DNA from: Bacteroidaceae bacterium
GTDB taxonomy: Bacteria; Bacteroidota; Bacteroidia; Bacteroidales; Bacteroidaceae
Direction of reading: 5' to 3'
Length of the DNA: 64,000 bases
NCBI GenBank assembly: GCA_902362375.1
Contig: CABIVS010000002.1
Coordinates: 270,757-334,756 of the forward strand
Shown: positions 45,421 to 53,691 of the stretch, in pieces
Position numbering within the stretch: the first letter of the stretch is position 1
Layout: each line of letters opens with the position of its first letter
Notes under the pieces: generated by a model
What the model was told of the DNA's origin: nothing
What the model saw: the letters and a program-made list of their open reading frames with translations, nothing else
The model's database searches: none
Position numbers and translations under genes: made by a program

Positions 45421-46809
45421 ATGACAGAACATTTGAAACAGAAATTGAATGACTCCGCCGTACTCCGATGGAGTGTTCTAGCATTGGTCGCATTTACTAT
45501 GCTATGCGGCTATTTCCTCACCGACGTAATGTCTCCTCTAAAACCCATGCTTGAGAAAGAACTACTATGGGATAGTCTTGATTATGGATTCTTCACAAGC
45601 GCTTACGGTTGGTTTAACGTATTCTTGTTGATGCTGATCTTCGGTGGTATCATTTTGGATAAGATGGGAGTTCGTTTCACCGGAATGGGAGCTTGTTTAT
45701 TGATGGTGTTTGGTTGTGGATTGAAATACTATGCGATTTCTACTACTTTTCCGGAAGGTGCCATGCTCTTCGGATTCAAAACACAGGTGACTTTGGCTGC
45801 ATTGGGATATGCTATTTTTGGTGTAGGTGTGGAGATTGCCGGTATCACTGTTTCCAAGATTATAGTGAAATGGTTCAAGGGCAAGGAAATGGCATTGGCT
45901 ATGGGACTTGAAATGGCTACGGCACGTATCGGAACAACTCTGGCGATGGTGTTGACAGTTCCTTTGGCAGACTTCTTCGGATATACGGACGAGAGTGGTG
46001 CATTCCATACCAATATTCCTGCTCCTATTCTGTTTTGTCTGATTATGTTGTGTGTAGGTACCATCGCTTTCTTCCTTTATACTTTCTACGATAAGAAATT
46101 GGATGCTTCTTTGGATGCAGAAGGCTTGGAACCGGAAGAGCCGTTCCGCATGAAAGACATTGTGTATATCATCACAAATAAAGGATTCTGGTTGATTGCA
46201 TTACTGTGTGTATTGTTCTACTCGGCCGTGTTCCCCTTTATCAAATATGCTGCCGACTTGATGGTGCAGAAATATAATGTGGATCCGAAACTGGCGGGAA
46301 CGATTCCCGGATTATTGCCGATTGGTGCTATTATCCTGACTCCGTTGTTCGGTTCGTTATATGACCGTATCGGTAAGGGAGCCACATTGATGGTGATCGG
46401 ATCATTGATGTTGATTTTTGTACATACCATGTTTGCCCTGCCTATATTGAATATATGGTGGTTTGCTACTATTATAATGATTATATTGGGATTTGCTTTC
46501 TCACTGGTGCCTTCGGCTATGTGGCCTTCTGTTCCGAAGATTATTCCGGAAAAACAGTTGGGTACTGCTTACGCTTTGATTTTCTGGGTACAGAACTGGG
46601 GATTGATGGGTGTTCCTTTGTTAATCGGATGGGTATTGAATACTTATTGTAAAGGTCCGGTGGTAGACGGTGCACAGACTTATGATTACACATTGCCGAT
46701 GACTATTTTTGCTCTCTTTGGTGTACTTGCTCTGGTTGTTGCTTTGATGTTGAAAGCAGAGAACAAGAAGAAAGGATACGGTTTGGAAGAGGCAAATATC
46801 CAGAAGTAA
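45421..46809 (+). CDS. Major facilitator superfamily transporter
   Basis: Twelve-helix inner-membrane transporter, 462 aa from ATG 45421; a TTG at 45409 is in frame but not needed. MFS features: Asp-Lys-Met-Gly-Val-Arg-Phe-Thr-Gly between helices 2 and 3, Gly-Met-Glu-Met-Ala-Thr-Ala-Arg-like block in helix 4-5, a central cytoplasmic loop near residue 215-235 (Leu-Asp-Ala-Glu-Gly-Leu-Glu-Pro-Glu-Glu) and Leu-Tyr-Asp-Arg-Ile-Gly-Lys-Gly in the second half. The substrate cannot be read from sequence. It has its own promoter and stands alone. Confidence 0.92.
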   Translation: MTEHLKQKLNDSAVLRWSVLALVAFTMLCGYFLTDVMSPLKPMLEKELLWDSLDYGFFTSAYGWFNVFLLMLIFGGIILDKMGVRFTGMGACLLMVFGCGLKYYAISTTFPEGAMLFGFKTQVTLAALGYAIFGVGVEIAGITVSKIIVKWFKGKEMALAMGLEMATARIGTTLAMVLTVPLADFFGYTDESGAFHTNIPAPILFCLIMLCVGTIAFFLYTFYDKKLDASLDAEGLEPEEPFRMKDIVYIITNKGFWLIALLCVLFYSAVFPFIKYAADLMVQKYNVDPKLAGTIPGLLPIGAIILTPLFGSLYDRIGKGATLMVIGSLMLIFVHTMFALPILNIWWFATIIMIILGFAFSLVPSAMWPSVPKIIPEKQLGTAYALIFWVQNWGLMGVPLLIGWVLNTYCKGPVVDGAQTYDYTLPMTIFALFGVLALVVALMLKAENKKKGYGLEEANIQK

Positions 46810-46927
46810 CAGTTGCTACAATTTGAAGTAACTGTTGTGATTCAAAGTAACGCTATAAATCCGAAAGTATAAGGTTCGGAAATAAAAGAGAATCAGTATT
46901 AATGCTTTGAAATAAGAAATAAGAACT

Positions 46928-47275
46928 ATGGCTGCCAAAGAGAAAACCAACCTGTTAGAGGTTATTCCCTGTCGCAGTGAACATATTACAGCAGAAAGGG
47001 AAGGGGAGACGATTGTGCTCTCCTTTCCCCGTTTTAAATATCCGTGGATGCAACGCTTCCTTGTACCGGCAGGAATGTCGAAAGAACTTCATGTACGATT
47101 GGAAGAACACGGTACGGCTGTATGGGAACTGATAGATGGAAAACGTACTGTTCGTGAGATCATAGAAGAACTCGCAGAGCATTTTCAAAATGAAGCGGGA
47201 TACGAGTCTCGTGTATCGGCTTATCTTTCTCAAATGCAGAAAGATGGATTTATAAAACTTTTCTTAATTAGATGA
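46928..47275 (+). CDS. PqqD-like small protein
   Basis: Cytoplasmic, 115 aa, PqqD fold: a beta-rich N-terminal half (Ile-Val-Leu-Ser-Phe-Pro-Arg-Phe) and a winged-helix-like C-terminal half with Ala-Val-Trp-Glu-Leu-Ile-Asp-Gly-Lys-Arg-Thr-Val-Arg-Glu-Ile. PqqD proteins bind leader peptides of ribosomally made, modified peptides and hand them to a radical-SAM enzyme. No radical-SAM, precursor peptide or transporter gene is next to it, so a classical RiPP role is not supported. To my knowledge similar orphan PqqD proteins are common in Bacteroides. Confidence 0.82.
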   Translation: MAAKEKTNLLEVIPCRSEHITAEREGETIVLSFPRFKYPWMQRFLVPAGMSKELHVRLEEHGTAVWELIDGKRTVREIIEELAEHFQNEAGYESRVSAYLSQMQKDGFIKLFLIR

Positions 47276-47564
47276 TAGATAGTTGATAAATGATAGTTGA
47301 TAGATGATAAATGATAGTTACTATGTGGCATAATAGCTGGTTATGTGCGTAGTACAGCCCTCCTAAGGAGGTTTATTAAATATCTCGTTTAAAGACATGA
47401 AAAAAGGCAACTGATTCATTACGAATTAGTTGCCTTTTTAATATTTTGAGAATATCTTTAGTTACTTATATTTCTTATTTACTAAATATCCCTTATCATT
47501 TAGGAAACATCTCCCATCTATCATTTATCACCTATCATCTATCATCATAAATTATCTAATTAAG
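47263..47564. repeat. Inverted low-complexity arms around a convergent gene spacer
   Basis: The left arm (about 47261-47317) and right arm (about 47515-47564) read as imperfect reverse complements: TTAATTAGAT at the end of both convergent genes, then GATAGATGATAAATGATAG-type words. They enclose about 200 bases with the terminator at 47401-47439. Confidence 0.6.
47401..47439 (+). terminator. 16-bp terminator hairpin
   Basis: Arms at 47401-47416 and 47424-47439, one G-T pair, loop of 7. The stem begins with AAAAA and ends with TTTTT, so it can work for both convergent transcripts. Confidence 0.82.
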
Positions 47565-47840
47565 GAAGATTGCCCAGAATATGACAGCAGTTGCTATGAG
47601 GGCTCCCATGATAATAAGCGTCCCCCAAACGAAATAATTACTGTCCTTTTCTTTCTTTTTCTCCGAGTCGTGGATGATACGTCCCATTTCCTCGGGAGTG
47701 GTGTTGGGCAGTGGATAAGGCTCGTTGGTGCGGTTTAAGTGCTTCAGTTTGTTGTTGGCACGTTCACGGCGTAGACGGGAAGCCTCCCGTCCTTCGCTAA
47801 GCCGGCGTATCATGTCGAGCATATGTCCTTCACCACCCAT
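47556..47840 (-). CDS. Small single-pass membrane protein, 94 aa
   Basis: I do not recognise a named family. The N-terminal two thirds are highly charged (Arg-Leu-Arg-Arg-Glu-Arg-Ala-Asn-Asn-Lys-Leu-Lys), with Pro-Leu-Pro-Asn-Thr-Thr-Pro-Glu-Glu-Met in the middle, and a single hydrophobic helix at about residues 69-92 ends the protein (Trp-Gly-Thr-Leu-Ile-Ile-Met-Gly-Ala-Leu). This makes it a C-tail-anchored membrane protein. It follows the DUF4831 gene by 23 bases and is probably in the same transcript. Confidence 0.7.
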   Translation of the reverse strand: MGGEGHMLDMIRRLSEGREASRLRRERANNKLKHLNRTNEPYPLPNTTPEEMGRIIHDSEKKKEKDSNYFVWGTLIIMGALIATAVIFWAIFLN

Positions 47841-47863
47841 ATTCTTTGTCTTTTAGAATTTTA

Positions 47864-48931
47864 CTATTTACCTTCTTCTCTATCCACTTTTAACAATCCT
47901 CCCGTATTCGGATCAAAATAAACTTTGATTGTAGAATTCTTATTGAATAAGACAGGAGCCAGATATTCTATCACACCGAATTGAGTAATAGGAAGTTCAC
48001 CTTCGTAAAGTTTCTTTTTACCGTCGGTCAATGTAATCATTGCTTGTCCGGGCACGTTGTAGGCGATTCCATCCAAATCTTTCTTCTTTTTACCGTCTTC
48101 CTGTGGGATCTTGACAGATTTCAGGTCTTTCAAGCTGATATAAAACGGAGTTCCTGCCAGGTCATTGTTGGCAACTACGCCTAGCTTCTTGGAGAAGCGG
48201 AAAGCAACTTCGTTGTTGAATTCCTTGTCCGGAGTAAGACGGACGGTGAATGTCTTCTCTTCCTTATCACGAGTGCCGGAGAACATTTGCGTCATGGCTT
48301 CTTCCTGTGCATTCAGATTATCGAGCATAATTTTAAGCTGTGCTCCGTCTGAAGGCATATTGTCAGCTTGTCCGCGCAATAAGGCATTCTTGCTTTCGCG
48401 GATGTTATAGATTTCTTTAGCTACCAGTTCAGCCATCTTCGCGGTAGAGCTGGCCATCAGGATTTCTTCGGTCAGGAATTCGCGGGGATTCGCTATTTTT
48501 GAGAGGACAGTGGGAGCAGGAGCTGTTTTCTTGTCTGAACTGCTTTTGCTGTAAGGCACATTGATGGTTTTCACGATGCCGTCCTCTGTCAGTTCCATAA
48601 GCGGTGCTACTGTTTTATCCTTCAATTTTACGAAGTAAGTAGTTTCGCTGTTGGGTACTCCTACGGATTTCACTTTCACACTAGCCAGTTCCCAATACTC
48701 TTCGGGTTCGGTGGAGACGTTGGCCAATCGCAAGTAACGATCAGCGTATTTGCTGAATTCTCCTGGAGTATAGTTGACTTTGTTGGCTTTTATTTCAAGC
48801 TCTATTTGGGTTTTGGGAAGGCTGTAGACTACTCCGTAATCTTTTCCCCGGGTAACTCCCGTCAGTACTTCGGTTTGTGCATAGGCGGACGTTGCCATCA
48901 GTAGTCCCGCTGCTATAATCAACTTTTTCAT
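47864..48931 (-). CDS. DUF4831 family secreted protein
   Basis: Exported protein, 355 aa, signal peptide ending Ala-Tyr-Ala-Gln. The mature part carries Tyr-Ser-Leu-Pro-Lys-Thr-Gln-Ile-Glu-Leu-Glu-Ile, Tyr-Thr-Pro-Gly-Glu-Phe-Ser-Lys-Tyr-Ala and Glu-Glu-Ile-Leu-Met-Ala-Ser-Ser, blocks I associate with Bacteroidetes DUF4831. It ends with Phe-Asp-Pro-Asn-Thr-Gly-Gly-Leu. Function unknown. Minus-strand TAACTTTG at 48968-48961, 29 bases upstream of the ATG, supports a start within the nnr downstream region. Confidence 0.85.
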   Translation of the reverse strand: MKKLIIAAGLLMATSAYAQTEVLTGVTRGKDYGVVYSLPKTQIELEIKANKVNYTPGEFSKYADRYLRLANVSTEPEEYWELASVKVKSVGVPNSETTYFVKLKDKTVAPLMELTEDGIVKTINVPYSKSSSDKKTAPAPTVLSKIANPREFLTEEILMASSTAKMAELVAKEIYNIRESKNALLRGQADNMPSDGAQLKIMLDNLNAQEEAMTQMFSGTRDKEEKTFTVRLTPDKEFNNEVAFRFSKKLGVVANNDLAGTPFYISLKDLKSVKIPQEDGKKKKDLDGIAYNVPGQAMITLTDGKKKLYEGELPITQFGVIEYLAPVLFNKNSTIKVYFDPNTGGLLKVDREEGK

Positions 48932-48960
48932 ATTCGGTTCTTTTTAACTGGTTTTGAAAA

Positions 48961-48968
48961 CAAAGTTA
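48961..48968 (-). promoter_or_regulatory. -7 box for the DUF4831 gene
   Basis: Minus-strand TAACTTTG between nnr and the DUF4831 ATG. Confidence 0.45.
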
Positions 48969-49003
48969 ATGAAGTTATTGAAAAAACTGTAAGTTCTTAA
49001 CTT

Positions 49004-50515
49004 TTATTCGCTTACAAGTCGCCATGCTGTCGGCAGACAGGTGATAATATCGCTTGCGATCATTCCGATCATTCCCTGCTTCTTTTGAGCGACATCGCCC
49101 GCCAATCCGTGAATGTAAGTGCCGATTTTAGCGGCTTCTTCGGTTGGATAACCTTGGGCGAGCAGTGCCAGGATTACTCCGGTCAATACGTCACCACTAC
49201 CTCCGGTTGCCATTCCGGGATTCCCAGTCGGATTGAAGAAACATTTGCCTTCGGGGGTGATGATGGCGGAATAGGCTCCTTTTAAAACAATGTGGACATG
49301 AGCGGCATGAGCCAACTCGCAAGCCTTCATCAGACGTTCGTAGGAATCCTGACATTTGCCGGTCAGACGTTCCAGCTCCTTCGGATGCGGGGTGAGGATG
49401 GAGCCTTTCGGCAGATGTGTAAGTGCGTGGCGGTGGTTGGCAAGGATATTAAGTGCATCGGCGTCTACTACAACAGGGGCTTGGCAGTGTTCCAGTTGCT
49501 CCAGTAGGGCAGCTTCCGTTTCTTCATTTCGTCCCAGTCCCGGACCGATGCCGACTGCTTGATAATCATCTGTGTCGGTGGGTACGGCAAAACAGGTCTC
49601 GTTGGCGTCGGTTTCTACGATTGCTTCAGGTATGGAAGTCTGCAAGATGTCGTTGTTACACATTGGTGCATGAACGGTCAGCAGCCCTACTCCCGAACGG
49701 AGGCAGGCACGGGCGGCGAGAGCACAAGCTCCTGCCATTCCTTTTGAACCGGCTATCAATAGTGCATGACCAAAGTTTCCCTTGTGGGCAAACTGTTTGC
49801 GTGGTTTGATGAGTGAACGGATCTCCTCTATTTCCAACATCTCGTAGTTTGTTTCCGTTTCTTCAATGCCGTCCTCGCTCAATTGGATATCCAGTAATTC
49901 CCATTCTCCTACAAATTCAGTGTTTTCTGCGAACAAAAAGGCGAGCTTCGGCAGTTGCAGACTGAAAGTAACGTCGGCACGGATAATATTGTTTTTTACG
50001 TTGAATGTGTTTTCTTCTCCCATTAATCCCGAAGGAATGTCGATGGCTACTACCATGGCAGGGGAAGAATTAATGTATTTCACTACGGCAGCGAATCCTC
50101 CGCTCAACGGTTTGTTCAGGCCGGAACCGAACAATCCATCAATAACCAGATGATCGGGTGTCAGGACAGGAGGGACGAATTGGGTACTAATTTCATGGAA
50201 TGCCACTTCTTCCATCATTTCTACCAGTTCTTTGTTGGTCTGGCAGTCAGGTGAAAGTTCTCCCTTTGGGTTGAAGAGATATACTTCGAGCTTATACCCT
50301 TTTTCAGCCATCATGCGGGCTACGGCAAGGGCGTCTCCGCCATTATTTCCCGGTCCGGCAAAGATGGTGACCGGTGTTTCCGTATTCCATCTGTCTGTGA
50401 TGGCTTTAGTTAATGCGGTTGCTGCACGTTCCATCAGGTCGATTGATGCAATAGGTTCGTTCTCAATGGTATAAGCGTCCAATTTCTTGATACTGCTGCT
50501 TGGAAATATTTTCAT
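49004..50515 (-). CDS. nnr: Bifunctional NAD(P)H-hydrate epimerase / ADP-dependent dehydratase
   Basis: Repairs hydrated NAD(P)H; 503 aa, cytoplasmic. The N-terminal half (about 1-215) is the YjeF_N epimerase with Phe-Ala-Gly-Pro-Gly-Asn-Asn-Gly-Gly-Asp-Gly and Asp-Ile-Pro-Ser-Gly-Leu. The C-terminal half (about 225-500) is the ribokinase-like dehydratase with His-Lys-Gly-Asn-Phe-Gly-His-Ala, Gly-Ile-Gly-Pro-Gly-Leu-Gly, Leu-Thr-Pro-His-Pro-Lys-Glu and Ala-Thr-Gly-Gly-Ser-Gly-Asp-Val-Leu-Thr-Gly. Domain order and length are the usual fused bacterial form. A -7 box lies just upstream. Confidence 0.96.
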   Translation of the reverse strand: MKIFPSSSIKKLDAYTIENEPIASIDLMERAATALTKAITDRWNTETPVTIFAGPGNNGGDALAVARMMAEKGYKLEVYLFNPKGELSPDCQTNKELVEMMEEVAFHEISTQFVPPVLTPDHLVIDGLFGSGLNKPLSGGFAAVVKYINSSPAMVVAIDIPSGLMGEENTFNVKNNIIRADVTFSLQLPKLAFLFAENTEFVGEWELLDIQLSEDGIEETETNYEMLEIEEIRSLIKPRKQFAHKGNFGHALLIAGSKGMAGACALAARACLRSGVGLLTVHAPMCNNDILQTSIPEAIVETDANETCFAVPTDTDDYQAVGIGPGLGRNEETEAALLEQLEHCQAPVVVDADALNILANHRHALTHLPKGSILTPHPKELERLTGKCQDSYERLMKACELAHAAHVHIVLKGAYSAIITPEGKCFFNPTGNPGMATGGSGDVLTGVILALLAQGYPTEEAAKIGTYIHGLAGDVAQKKQGMIGMIASDIITCLPTAWRLVSE

Positions 50516-50542
50516 TGCGATGTTCTTTTAGTTTTCGGATTA

Positions 50543-50550
50543 CAAATGTA
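50543..50550 (-). promoter_or_regulatory. -7 box for nnr
   Basis: Minus-strand TACATTTG, 27 bases before the nnr ATG at 50515. Confidence 0.5.
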
Positions 50551-50701
50551 CATGATTCTTCTGACTTTTCCCGTTTGTTGTGGGAAGAAAACTTATTAAT
50601 TATAAGGAGATGAGCTGCAGGGAATAGGGAAGTAAGTTGTCCGTGACCCATAGCAAAGTTCTTTTCTATAGGTTGCAAAGTTTTTGAGTATAGGAAGAAA
50701 A

Positions 50702-50789
50702 CTATAATTGCAACTTTTGATTATATAAATGAAGCTTTCATTTATATAAACGCAAGCTTTGTTTTTATAAATGCAAGTTGCATTTATAG
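50702..50789. repeat. 88-bp dispersed element, copy 2 (21-bp units)
   Basis: CTATAA to TTATAG, laid out as 19+21+21+21+6 bases, the same as 4349-4436. Units start TTATATAA (once TTTTATAA) followed by a near-palindromic 13-base part. The two copies differ at many positions but keep length and phase exactly. Confidence 0.8.
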
Positions 50790-50954
50790 ATTTTAGTTAG
50801 TGAAAGGGAACTTTTCAATGAGTCATTAGTAAGTTTATCATTGATAGAGAGTAACTTTGTTATGAATAGATTGGGAATGATCTGTAAATGTATCGGACAT
50901 AGTCTGTTTGGTTTGGGGAAAAATCTGTTTTTGAACAATTTAAGTGTTTGATTA

Positions 50955-50985
50955 TTTGCGGTTCCCAATAAAAATACTATCTTTG
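50955..50985 (+). promoter_or_regulatory. Consensus Bacteroides promoter of the winged-helix gene
   Basis: TTTG (50955-50958), exactly 19 bases, TATCTTTG (50978-50985): the best -33/-7 match in the window. Transcription would start near 50990, leaving an 80-base leader. Confidence 0.82.
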
Positions 50986-51072
50986 GGGTAGGTGATGTGT
51001 ATTGCATCATTTTCCTATGCTCACAATGAATAAGATTATAAATAATAGATTGTTTAATCTTTTAAAGTTTGC

Positions 51073-51297
51073 ATGATGGAAAAGACAAAGATTGGCTTGA
51101 ATGCCGGGAAAGTATGGCGCATCTTAAATGAAAAAGGTGAACTTTCCATGTTCGATTTGTGCCGTGAATTAGGTTTGACGTTCGAAGACGTAGCTCTTGC
51201 TATTGGTTGGCTGGCTAGAGAAAGCAAAGTCTTTTTGAGGAAGAGGGAAGGAATGCTTTTTGCCAGTGTCGAAAATGTCGAATTTACTTTTGGCTAA
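51073..51297 (+). CDS. Winged-helix protein, DUF2582 type
   Basis: Small cytoplasmic protein, 74 aa, one winged helix-turn-helix filling the whole length: Gly-Lys-Val-Trp-Arg-Ile-Leu, Leu-Cys-Arg-Glu-Leu-Gly-Leu-Thr-Phe-Glu-Asp-Val-Ala-Leu-Ala-Ile-Gly-Trp-Leu-Ala-type recognition helix region, and a basic wing (Phe-Leu-Arg-Lys-Arg). It resembles the DUF2582 family seen in Bacteroidetes. The DNA target is unknown. Two ATGs in tandem (51073, 51076) are both possible starts. A perfect-spacing promoter upstream suggests good expression. Confidence 0.85.
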   Translation: MMEKTKIGLNAGKVWRILNEKGELSMFDLCRELGLTFEDVALAIGWLARESKVFLRKREGMLFASVENVEFTFG

Positions 51298-51463
51298 AGT
51301 GGTAAGTAACCTGCATGTAAGATGGATCTCCATTTTGTTATTTATACAGCTAAAAAAATAATGAAGTGGACCGGTAGGATTTTTTATGCTCATTTTTATT
51401 ATTCCCCCTGTATTCCTGTTTGATAAGAACTTTCTTTTTTTAAAGCATTTAATCTATTTTTCG

Positions 51464-51471
51464 TACCTTTG
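51464..51471 (+). promoter_or_regulatory. -7 box for the POT transporter
   Basis: TACCTTTG followed by CACCCC, 30 bases before the ATG at 51502. Confidence 0.55.
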
Positions 51472-51501
51472 CACCCCATAAACTACTAAACACATAAATT
51501 T

Positions 51502-53046
51502 ATGAGTGCATTGAAAGGGCATCCGAAAGGCCTTTATCTGATTTTCGCGACAAGCACGGCAGAGCGTTTCAGTTACTACGGTATGCGCGCGATCTTTATT
51601 CTCTTCCTGACGCAGGCATTATTGTTTGACAAAGAAGCGGCAGCATCCATTTACGGTAGCTATACCGGATTAGTCTATTTAACTCCTTTGATTGGCGGAT
51701 ACATTGCTGATAAATATTGGGGAATCCGTCGCTCTGTGTTTTGGGGAGCAGTGATGATGGCAGTCGGACAATTCCTGATGTTCATGAGTGCCTCTACTTT
51801 GGATAATACGGAACTTGCTCACTGGATGATGTATGGCGGACTCGGATTCCTGATCTTGGGAAATGGTTGTTTCAAACCTACCGTTTCTTCTCTCGTGGGT
51901 CAACTCTACGAACCGGGAGACAGACGGCTGGATGCTGCATATACCATCTTCTATATGGGAGTGAATGTCGGTTCTTTTGCCGCCCCTTTGATTTGTGGTT
52001 ATCTGGGTGATACCGGTGATCCGCACGACTTTAAATGGGGATTTCTTGCAGCCGGAATCATGACACTGTTCACCGTTGTACTTTTTGAAACTCAAAAGAA
52101 TAAATATCTTTTCTCTCCCTCCGGAGAACCAATCGGTATTATTCCCGATGCCAAACGTGAAAAGAAAGAGGAGATAGCCGAGCATATCTCACACCCGAAG
52201 ATGGATAAGCGTACCAAGATACGTAATACCCTTGTAATCACTATTCTTACAGTTGCTTTAATAGCCTTCTTTAATTATGCTTTTGAGGGTGATTGGGTGA
52301 GCATCGGTATTTTTACCGCCTGCATTGTTTTCCCTGTCCTCATCCTGCTGGACGGATCATTAACCAAGATCGAACGTAGCCGTATTTTTGTTATCTATAT
52401 AGTAGCTTTCTTTGTCATTTTCTTCTGGGCGGCTTACGAACAGGCAGGAGCCTCTTTAACCCTTTTTGCCTCCGAACAGACCAACCGCGATATTTTAGGT
52501 TGGGAAATGCCGGCTTCGTGGTTTCAATCCTTCAATCCTCTGTTTGTTGTTGTTCTGGCATATATAATGCCGGGTGTGTGGAGCTTCCTTAACAAACGAA
52601 AGATGGAACCTGCTTCTCCTACCAAACAAGCGATTGGCTTGCTACTTCTTTCTTTAGGTTATCTTTTCATCTGTTTCGGAGTGAAAGATGCCATCCCCGG
52701 AGTGAAGGTAAGTATGATTTGGCTGACAGGACTTTACTTTATTCATACAATGGGTGAAATAGCCTTGTCACCTATCGGACTTTCAATGGTAAATAAGTTG
52801 AGTCCGCTACGTTTCGCCTCTTTGATGATGGGAATCTGGTATCTGTCTACTGCCACAGCCAATAAATTTGCAGGCATGTTGAGCGGACTTTATCCGGAAG
52901 CCGGAAAAGTGAAATCAATCCTTGGTTATCAGATTGCTACCATGTACGATTTCTTTATGGTATTCGTTGTCATGTCCGGTGTTGCTTCATTGATTCTGTT
53001 CCTTCTCTCGAAGAAATTACAGAAGATGATGCACGGGGTAGAATAA
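51502..53046 (+). CDS. Proton-dependent oligopeptide transporter (POT/PTR2 family)
   Basis: Inner-membrane di/tripeptide:H+ symporter, 514 aa, 12-14 helices. The first helix has the family signature Glu-Arg-Phe-Ser-Tyr-Tyr-Gly-Met-Arg (E-x-x-E-R-F-x-Y-Y type, here with Ala before Glu). The second motif Gly-Gly-Tyr-Ile-Ala-Asp-Lys-Tyr-Trp-Gly-x-Arg follows near residue 70, and Phe-Tyr-Met-Gly-Val-Asn-Val-Gly-Ser near 150. The C-terminal half has Trp-Ala-Ala-Tyr-Glu-Gln-Ala-Gly and Glu-Ile-Ala-Leu-Ser-Pro-Ile-Gly. It has its own promoter and runs to just before hpt. Confidence 0.94.
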   Translation: MSALKGHPKGLYLIFATSTAERFSYYGMRAIFILFLTQALLFDKEAAASIYGSYTGLVYLTPLIGGYIADKYWGIRRSVFWGAVMMAVGQFLMFMSASTLDNTELAHWMMYGGLGFLILGNGCFKPTVSSLVGQLYEPGDRRLDAAYTIFYMGVNVGSFAAPLICGYLGDTGDPHDFKWGFLAAGIMTLFTVVLFETQKNKYLFSPSGEPIGIIPDAKREKKEEIAEHISHPKMDKRTKIRNTLVITILTVALIAFFNYAFEGDWVSIGIFTACIVFPVLILLDGSLTKIERSRIFVIYIVAFFVIFFWAAYEQAGASLTLFASEQTNRDILGWEMPASWFQSFNPLFVVVLAYIMPGVWSFLNKRKMEPASPTKQAIGLLLLSLGYLFICFGVKDAIPGVKVSMIWLTGLYFIHTMGEIALSPIGLSMVNKLSPLRFASLMMGIWYLSTATANKFAGMLSGLYPEAGKVKSILGYQIATMYDFFMVFVVMSGVASLILFLLSKKLQKMMHGVE

Positions 53047-53053
53047 AAAATCG

Positions 53054-53061
53054 TATTTTTG
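53054..53061 (+). promoter_or_regulatory. -7 box for hpt
   Basis: TATTTTTG 8 bases after the POT stop and 26 bases before the hpt ATG. Confidence 0.5.
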
Positions 53062-53087
53062 CAAGGTTATTTTTAAAATTACCGGTT

Positions 53088-53624
53088 ATGGATACCATTC
53101 AGATAAAAGACAAACAGTTCACTGTTTCTATTAAGGAACAGGATATTCAGAAAGAAGTGATTCGCGTAGCGAACGAAATCAACCGCGACTTGGCAGGTAA
53201 GAATCCGCTCTTCCTTAGTGTGTTGAACGGTTCATTTATGTTTACCGCCGACTTGTTGAAGCATATCACCATCCCTTGCGAGATTTCGTTTGTGAAACTG
53301 GCTTCTTATCAGGGAGTGACTTCCTCGGGAGTGATTAAGGAAGTGATCGGACTGAATGAAGACATTGCCGGACGCACAGTAGTTATTGTGGAAGATATTG
53401 TGGATACCGGGCTGACCATGCAACGCCTGTTGGATACACTGGGTACACGCAACCCTGAAGCAATCCATATTGCTTCTCTGCTTGTGAAGCCTGAAAAGCT
53501 CAAGGTCAATCTGAACATCGAATATGTAGCAATGGAAATCCCGAACGACTTTATCGTTGGTTACGGATTGGATTATGATGGTTTCGGACGTAACTATCCC
53601 GATATTTATACAGTAGTAGATTAA
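53088..53624 (+). CDS. hpt: Hypoxanthine phosphoribosyltransferase
   Basis: Purine salvage enzyme, 178 aa, converting hypoxanthine (and often guanine) with PRPP to the nucleotide. The PRPP-binding motif Val-Val-Ile-Val-Glu-Asp-Ile-Val-Asp-Thr-Gly-Leu-Thr is near residues 100-112, the flexible loop Ser-Tyr-Gln-Gly-Val-Thr-Ser near 66, and the purine-recognition tail Phe-Ile-Val-Gly-Tyr-Gly-Leu-Asp-Tyr near 150. The 67-base spacer to adk is a low-complexity TAAAT/GTAAAT run. Confidence 0.95.
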   Translation: MDTIQIKDKQFTVSIKEQDIQKEVIRVANEINRDLAGKNPLFLSVLNGSFMFTADLLKHITIPCEISFVKLASYQGVTSSGVIKEVIGLNEDIAGRTVVIVEDIVDTGLTMQRLLDTLGTRNPEAIHIASLLVKPEKLKVNLNIEYVAMEIPNDFIVGYGLDYDGFGRNYPDIYTVVD

Positions 53625-53691
53625 ACAGTTAATATTAAATAGGTACCAGTTTTAATGGTAAATAGTAAATCGTTAAATTGTAAATAACAAA

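Larger units (their letters stand above)
50516..51072. other. Gene-free spacer between divergent nnr and winged-helix genes
   Basis: About 557 bases without a credible gene. It holds the nnr -7 box (50543-50550), the second 88-bp repeat element (50702-50789) and the promoter of the winged-helix gene (50955-50985). The rest is AT-rich with no clear structure. Confidence 0.65.

Noticed and set aside
47361..47400. Strong AAGGAGG-like sequence in CCTCCTAAGGAGG before a five-codon frame
   Set aside because: The spacing to the ATG at 47397 is too long and the frame stops inside the terminator; Bacteroides rarely relies on such sites.
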